Origin: Thermodesulfovibrio sp.
Lineage (GTDB): Bacteria > Nitrospirota > Thermodesulfovibrionia > Thermodesulfovibrionales > JdFR-85
Reading direction: 5' to 3'
NCBI GenBank assembly: GCA_027050975.1
Contig: JALUAR010000259.1
Location: 1 to 8,583, forward strand
Length of the DNA stretch: 8,583 nt
In this document: positions 5,601 through 8,583 of the stretch, piece after piece
Position numbering within the stretch: the first letter of the stretch is position 1
Layout of the letters: every line of letters begins with the position of its first letter
Made by a program: the position numbers and the translations under genes
Notes under the pieces: generated by a model
Told to the model about the DNA's origin: nothing
The model's input: only the letters and a program-made list of their open reading frames with translations
Databases searched by the model: none

Positions 5601-6424
5601 TAACTGCTCTCAGGTTTCAGGCCCAGGTCTACAGCTACAGTATCAATAATGTCTTCTGTGACCTGCTCTTTTTTCAAAAGATAGCCTTCTAACAGGGCAT
5701 TGTCACATATAGTATTTATCAGTCTTGGTACACCTTTTGAGTACAGATGAATCCGTTGTAGGGCCTCTTCAGTAAAAAGTCCATTCTCCGATCCTGCCAC
5801 ATGTAGTCTATGGCGTATATAGTCTTTTGTTCCTTCTTCATTAAAGGAGGTGAGTTTTATTCTTACAGCCACTCTCTGCTTTAACGGTTCATCAAGAGCC
5901 AGAACCTGGTCCAGTTCCGGAAGTCCGAAGAAGACAAAATTGGCCATTTTACCATCAGGCATCTCCATGTTAAGAAGGCCTCTGAACTCTTCCATAATCT
6001 CTCGGGATCTCAACATCTGGACTTCGTCTATAAGAATGACGGCCTTCTTGCCGCTTTCATTGATCTCGATTAACCTCTGATAAATCTGCCCGATAATGTC
6101 GATTTTATTATTCTTTATATTCTCAACACCCAGCTGTATGGCAAACTTTTTAAGAAGCCAATCGGAGCTAACAGAGGCATGTATGACAACCAGAAGTGTT
6201 GCCTCGTAATGCTCTTCATCCAGCTCTTCAAGCAGTCTCCTTGCCAGGGTTGTCTTTCCTGTACCAATATCACCGATTACGACTGCAAGTCCTCGTTTGC
6301 TGTCGATGGCAAACTTGAGCTTTGACAGGGCCTCTGAGTGTTGAGCACTATTGTAGTAGAATCTATTATCGACAACATTTGAAAAGGGGTGTTCCTTCAG
6401 GTTGTAGTACTCAAGATAGTCCAT
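5597..6424 (-). CDS. Compact ExeA/MshM-type AAA+ ATPase
   Basis: A 275-residue P-loop ATPase of the ExeA/GspA/MshM group (also related to the transposition ATPase TniB). The N-terminus YYNLKEHPFS, followed by DNRFYYNSAQHSEAL (19-33), is the ExeA hallmark. Walker A is GDIGTGKTT (51-59), Walker B VILIDEVQ (129-136) with D133/E134, sensor-1 region FVFFGLPEL (163-171), a probable arginine finger in LKQRVAVRIKL (181-191), and GVPRLIN (231-237) is the sensor-2 region. It lacks the transmembrane helix and peptidoglycan-binding domain of full-length ExeA (about 550 residues) and so should be cytosolic. ATG 6424 is preceded by AAGGAG (6432-6437), 7 nt away. It lies 45 nt after the TPR gene and probably shares its transcript, suggesting it energises assembly of an envelope machine such as a pilus, secretion or polysaccharide system. 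No transposase accompanies it, so the TniB reading is unlikely. Its stop overlaps the radA stop. Confidence 0.88.
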   Translation of the reverse strand: MDYLEYYNLKEHPFSNVVDNRFYYNSAQHSEALSKLKFAIDSKRGLAVVIGDIGTGKTTLARRLLEELDEEHYEATLLVVIHASVSSDWLLKKFAIQLGVENIKNNKIDIIGQIYQRLIEINESGKKAVILIDEVQMLRSREIMEEFRGLLNMEMPDGKMANFVFFGLPELDQVLALDEPLKQRVAVRIKLTSFNEEGTKDYIRHRLHVAGSENGLFTEEALQRIHLYSKGVPRLINTICDNALLEGYLLKKEQVTEDIIDTVAVDLGLKPESSY

Positions 6425-6431
6425 ACAGCAT

Positions 6432-6452
6432 CTCCTTGTTTCCCCTCTCCTT
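6432..6452 (-). promoter_or_regulatory. Two purine-rich ribosome-site tracts before the ATPase gene
   Basis: Read on the minus strand, the 45-nt gap between the TPR and ATPase genes has two Shine-Dalgarno-like tracts: AAGGAGAGGGG (6452-6442) and, nearer the start, AAGGAG (6437-6432), 7 nt from the ATG at 6424. The nearer one has proper spacing and fixes the start; the farther could act as a standby site. No promoter or terminator hairpin is evident in the gap, supporting co-transcription with the TPR gene. Confidence 0.6.
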
Positions 6453-6469
6453 GGAGCGGAAGAATAAAT

Positions 6470-8583
6470 TTACAGATACGATATCCTGTCTTTTTTCTTC
6501 TTTTGAGGAGGGGGCTCATCCACTTCCGCAACGATGTTTTCCGAGGATAATGCCTGCTTCAGAGTATCCACCTTCTTGTCGACATCTCTGAACTTTGAAT
6601 CCCAGCCGTACACCTCGATGTAGATGTCAAGGGCCGTCTTCAGGTCTCCGTTTTTTTCGTACGCCATTGCAAGATCATACTTGGTACCCCAGTAGGCTTC
6701 ATTGTCTTTGTCCATGTGACTGAGAGCATCCTTAAATGCGTCTATGGCCAGAGAGTATAACTTTTTATCCATATAGCAGGCCCCCAGCATACTTAGAGTC
6801 TGAATGTTACTCTTATCCGCCTTTCGAGCAATCTGGAACTCTTTTATTGCATCATCTATAAGCCCCATTTCTTTATAAGCTATTCCGAGATTATAATGGG
6901 TCTCAAAGTCTTCTTCTTCCAGTTCGGCGGAGATACCACGTTTAAACTCCTCAAAGATCTCAAGTACTTCACTGTCAAGTTCTGGTTCCGGAGTCTCCTT
7001 TAAAGGTTCATCTATAAGTGCTTCTTCTGGTGATACCGTAATCTCTTCCATGGTTTCTATCTCAGAGATACTCTCTGCCTTCTCTTCAACGGTTGAGGTA
7101 TCCTCGAATGTGGTATCAATTGAGTCTGTTATAAAGTCTTGCATATCAGCAGAGGTTAGGGGCTCTTGAGGTATTGTGTTCTCCGAAGCAGCCTTCTGTC
7201 GGAGTTGTTCCAGTTTCTCCTTTATCTCTGTATTGTCAGGGAAGGTCTCAGTAAGCCTTTCGTATATTGCTATGGCATCACTGTAAAGCCCTTGTCTGGC
7301 ATAGAACTCGGCTTCCGCCATATCCTCGGCATACTCTTCTATAGAAGGAGTCTCTGTTAAAGTAGAGGGCTCTTCAAGTACTTCTTCCTCTATCTCTTCT
7401 TTTTCAGGCTCCACAGAGGTTTCCGCTTCTGATTCAAAATCAAAACCGGCTAGCTCCATGCCATGAAATTCCTGGTCAATTGTTGGAGTGCCGGCAAACT
7501 CCTCCGTCTTTCCGGTAAGCTCAAGTAGTCTGGGATCGTTTGGATCTATCTCGAAAGCCTCTTTAATAACCTGCTCTTTGGAATCAATCTCCCCTGTTTT
7601 CTCATATAGACGTGCCAGGATAAGACACTCTGAAATTGCCCTCTCTTTATCATTGATTTCTAAGTAGAGGTTCTTTAACCTCTTATGAACCTCTATATTT
7701 TCAGGATCTTCCACCTTTAACTTTTCCAGTACATCCAATGCCTCTTCTGTAAGTCCGTAGCGTATGAATATGTCAGCATCCACGAGCTTTTCATTCAGGC
7801 TTTTTTCCTCTTCCACGGTAGCGGTAAAGCCTGCCTGCTCTTCTACTTCGGATATTCTTTCCTGAATACTCAGGTCATCAGGACGAAGGTTGCGGGCGCT
7901 GGTGTAAAGTTTAAGTGCTTCTTCGTATTCACCTGCCTTACTCTTAAGCTCTCCGAGATTAATTAGCTCCTGAACAAGCTCATCCTCCATATTCCTGTCT
8001 TTATAAATATCGATGAGCTTAGAAGATATCTCAACTGGAGAGACTTCTCTGAAGGATTCGAGTATCTTAATTGCCTCATCTGTTTTGCCTTCTTCAAGGT
8101 AAGCATCAACAATGGAACTGTACTGTTGCCATGCCAGCTCTTTGTTGCCCTCCTGCAGATATATTTCTGCAAGAAGGGTCCTGGCCTTTGTAGCATACTC
8201 TCCTTCTATCTCCGGATAATTTGATAGAACATTGTTAAGTTTATCTCTGGCTTCCGACAGTTGTCCTGACTTTATTAAGATTTCTGCAGCCATTAACTGG
8301 AAGTCCACCCTGTCAGGATAAAGCTCCAATCCCTTCTCAAGTAGCTGTTTGGCCTTGTCGAACTCCTCTAAGGAGATGTAAAAATCGAACAGGGTTGTGT
8401 AAATCTTCTCATGTTTGGGAAAGATTTCCAGGACCTTTTCATAATATTCTTGGGCCTTGTCAATGTCTCCCTTTTCCTCACAGAGCTTTCCAATATTCAG
8501 ATACTCTTCGGCAGCCTCCTCTGTGTAACCCTCTTTTTGTAAATATTCGGAGATCTTGATTCGTAATGAGAGATTCTGGGGAG
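6470..8583 (-). CDS. Long acidic tetratricopeptide-repeat protein (partial, N-terminus outside window)
   Basis: The frame is open from the stop at 6470-6472 to the right edge; 703 residues are visible and the start lies beyond base 8583. A TTG at 8329 is only a leucine inside a TPR (GLELYPDR), not a start. Counting from the edge, residues about 15-350 are near-continuous TPRs (for example DKAQEYYEKVLEIFPKHE and YEEALKLYTSARNLRPDD). An acidic linker follows (about 380-419), then a TPR-like helical pair (421-460), a second very acidic low-complexity linker (about 465-542, roughly 25 Asp/Glu against 2 Lys), and a C-terminal TPR block (559-679) opening with THYNLGIAYKEMGLIDDAIKEFQ. The end is KKKKDRISYL. 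I see no membrane segment in the visible part. TPRs mediate protein-protein contacts, so this is probably a scaffold. I recall proteins with this C-terminal signature in Geobacter- and Myxococcus-like bacteria. Its neighbour, the ExeA-like ATPase, is the likeliest partner. No specific function can be assigned. Confidence 0.87.
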   Translation of the reverse strand, partial: PQNLSLRIKISEYLQKEGYTEEAAEEYLNIGKLCEEKGDIDKAQEYYEKVLEIFPKHEKIYTTLFDFYISLEEFDKAKQLLEKGLELYPDRVDFQLMAAEILIKSGQLSEARDKLNNVLSNYPEIEGEYATKARTLLAEIYLQEGNKELAWQQYSSIVDAYLEEGKTDEAIKILESFREVSPVEISSKLIDIYKDRNMEDELVQELINLGELKSKAGEYEEALKLYTSARNLRPDDLSIQERISEVEEQAGFTATVEEEKSLNEKLVDADIFIRYGLTEEALDVLEKLKVEDPENIEVHKRLKNLYLEINDKERAISECLILARLYEKTGEIDSKEQVIKEAFEIDPNDPRLLELTGKTEEFAGTPTIDQEFHGMELAGFDFESEAETSVEPEKEEIEEEVLEEPSTLTETPSIEEYAEDMAEAEFYARQGLYSDAIAIYERLTETFPDNTEIKEKLEQLRQKAASENTIPQEPLTSADMQDFITDSIDTTFEDTSTVEEKAESISEIETMEEITVSPEEALIDEPLKETPEPELDSEVLEIFEEFKRGISAELEEEDFETHYNLGIAYKEMGLIDDAIKEFQIARKADKSNIQTLSMLGACYMDKKLYSLAIDAFKDALSHMDKDNEAYWGTKYDLAMAYEKNGDLKTALDIYIEVYGWDSKFRDVDKKVDTLKQALSSENIVAEVDEPPPQKKKKDRISYL
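7202..7321 (-). repeat. Second copy of an internal 40-residue TPR-variant unit
   Basis: Within the TPR protein, the 40 residues beginning MAEAEFYARQGLYSDAI align without gaps to the 40 beginning LVDADIFIRYGLTEEAL at 7786-7667. Shared positions include A-E/D, F, R, GL, A, an E-x-L or E-K-L turn, P-D/E-N, E and the closing LxxL. The unit starts with aromatic and charged residues unlike the regular TPRs around it, and so seems a distinct helical-hairpin type used twice. Confidence 0.55.
7667..7786 (-). repeat. First copy of an internal 40-residue TPR-variant unit
   Basis: This stretch of the TPR protein (starting LVDADIFIRYGL) is the partner of the unit at 7321-7202. Here it sits at the junction between the long N-terminal TPR array and further repeats; the other copy stands isolated between two acidic linkers. 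The two DNA sequences have drifted, so this is an old duplication or a recurrent structural module rather than a recent repeat. Confidence 0.5.

Noticed and set aside
5560..5640. Intrinsic terminator between radA and the ATPase gene
   Set aside because: The T run near 5580 lacks a preceding GC-rich stem, and the CAGG-rich stretch at 5610-5627 does not fold into a convincing hairpin followed by Ts on either strand.
5597..6424. TniB-like transposon ATPase, hence a mobile element
   Set aside because: No transposase, terminal inverted repeats or other Tn7-like genes nearby, and the SAQHSEAL-type N-terminus fits ExeA/MshM better.
6425..6469. Hairpin at the CTCC/GGAG sequence between the TPR and ATPase genes
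   Set aside because: The arms are 4 bp with a 2-nt loop, too tight to form a stable stem; the sequence is better explained as ribosome-site purine tracts.
6322..6591. 89-codon plus-strand ORF across the TPR/ATPase junction
   Set aside because: It is antisense to two well-supported genes, has no ribosome site or recognisable protein features, and fits a shadow frame.
6470..8329. A TPR gene starting at base 8329
   Set aside because: The codon there is TTG within GLELYPDR, and the frame stays open with clear TPR sequence to the window edge. The gene is partial and longer.

Overview
This window looks like chromosomal DNA from a Gram-negative, probably anaerobic bacterium with a [NiFe] hydrogenase. 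The reasons are a complete hypE (cyanide-ligand assembly), two parvulin/SurA-type foldases with export signals (one lipoprotein, one periplasmic), and an ExeA-like ATPase next to a long TPR protein, a pairing I associate with Desulfobacterota and Nitrospirota. By eye, base composition is middling to AT-leaning, with frequent AGA and ATA codons and no abrupt change, so nothing suggests recent transfer. The phylum guess is inference, not proof.

Plus strand, 1-5600: six tightly packed genes run in one direction: hypE, a SurA-like lipoprotein, a 140-residue protein of unknown function, a surA-like periplasmic foldase, thiD and radA. Gaps are 11, 51 and 24 nt, then a 1-nt overlap (TAATG), then direct abutment (TAA followed by ATG). 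This reads as one transcription unit, although its members serve hydrogenase maturation, envelope protein folding, thiamin synthesis and recombinational repair. The first 67 bases hold a 14-bp perfect palindrome, an extended -10 promoter sequence only about 6 nt before the hypE start zone, and possibly the last 17 codons of an upstream gene.

Minus strand, 8583-5597: a long acidic tetratricopeptide protein enters from beyond the right edge (703 residues visible, N-terminus missing) and is followed after 45 nt by a compact 275-residue AAA+ ATPase of the ExeA/MshM type without membrane or peptidoglycan-binding parts. They probably form a two-gene unit, with the TPR protein a scaffold and the ATPase an energy-providing partner. 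The target machine (pilus, secretion or polysaccharide export) is not in the window.

The two units converge at 5597-5600, where one TTAA provides the stop codon of both radA and the ATPase gene. I see no intrinsic terminator there, so the two transcripts probably overlap. There is no gene-free stretch above 300 bases, and I see no tRNA, rRNA, CRISPR, insertion sequence or phage gene. The best candidates for something little described are the compact ExeA/TPR pair and the foldase cluster with a small protein of unknown function between two parvulins.
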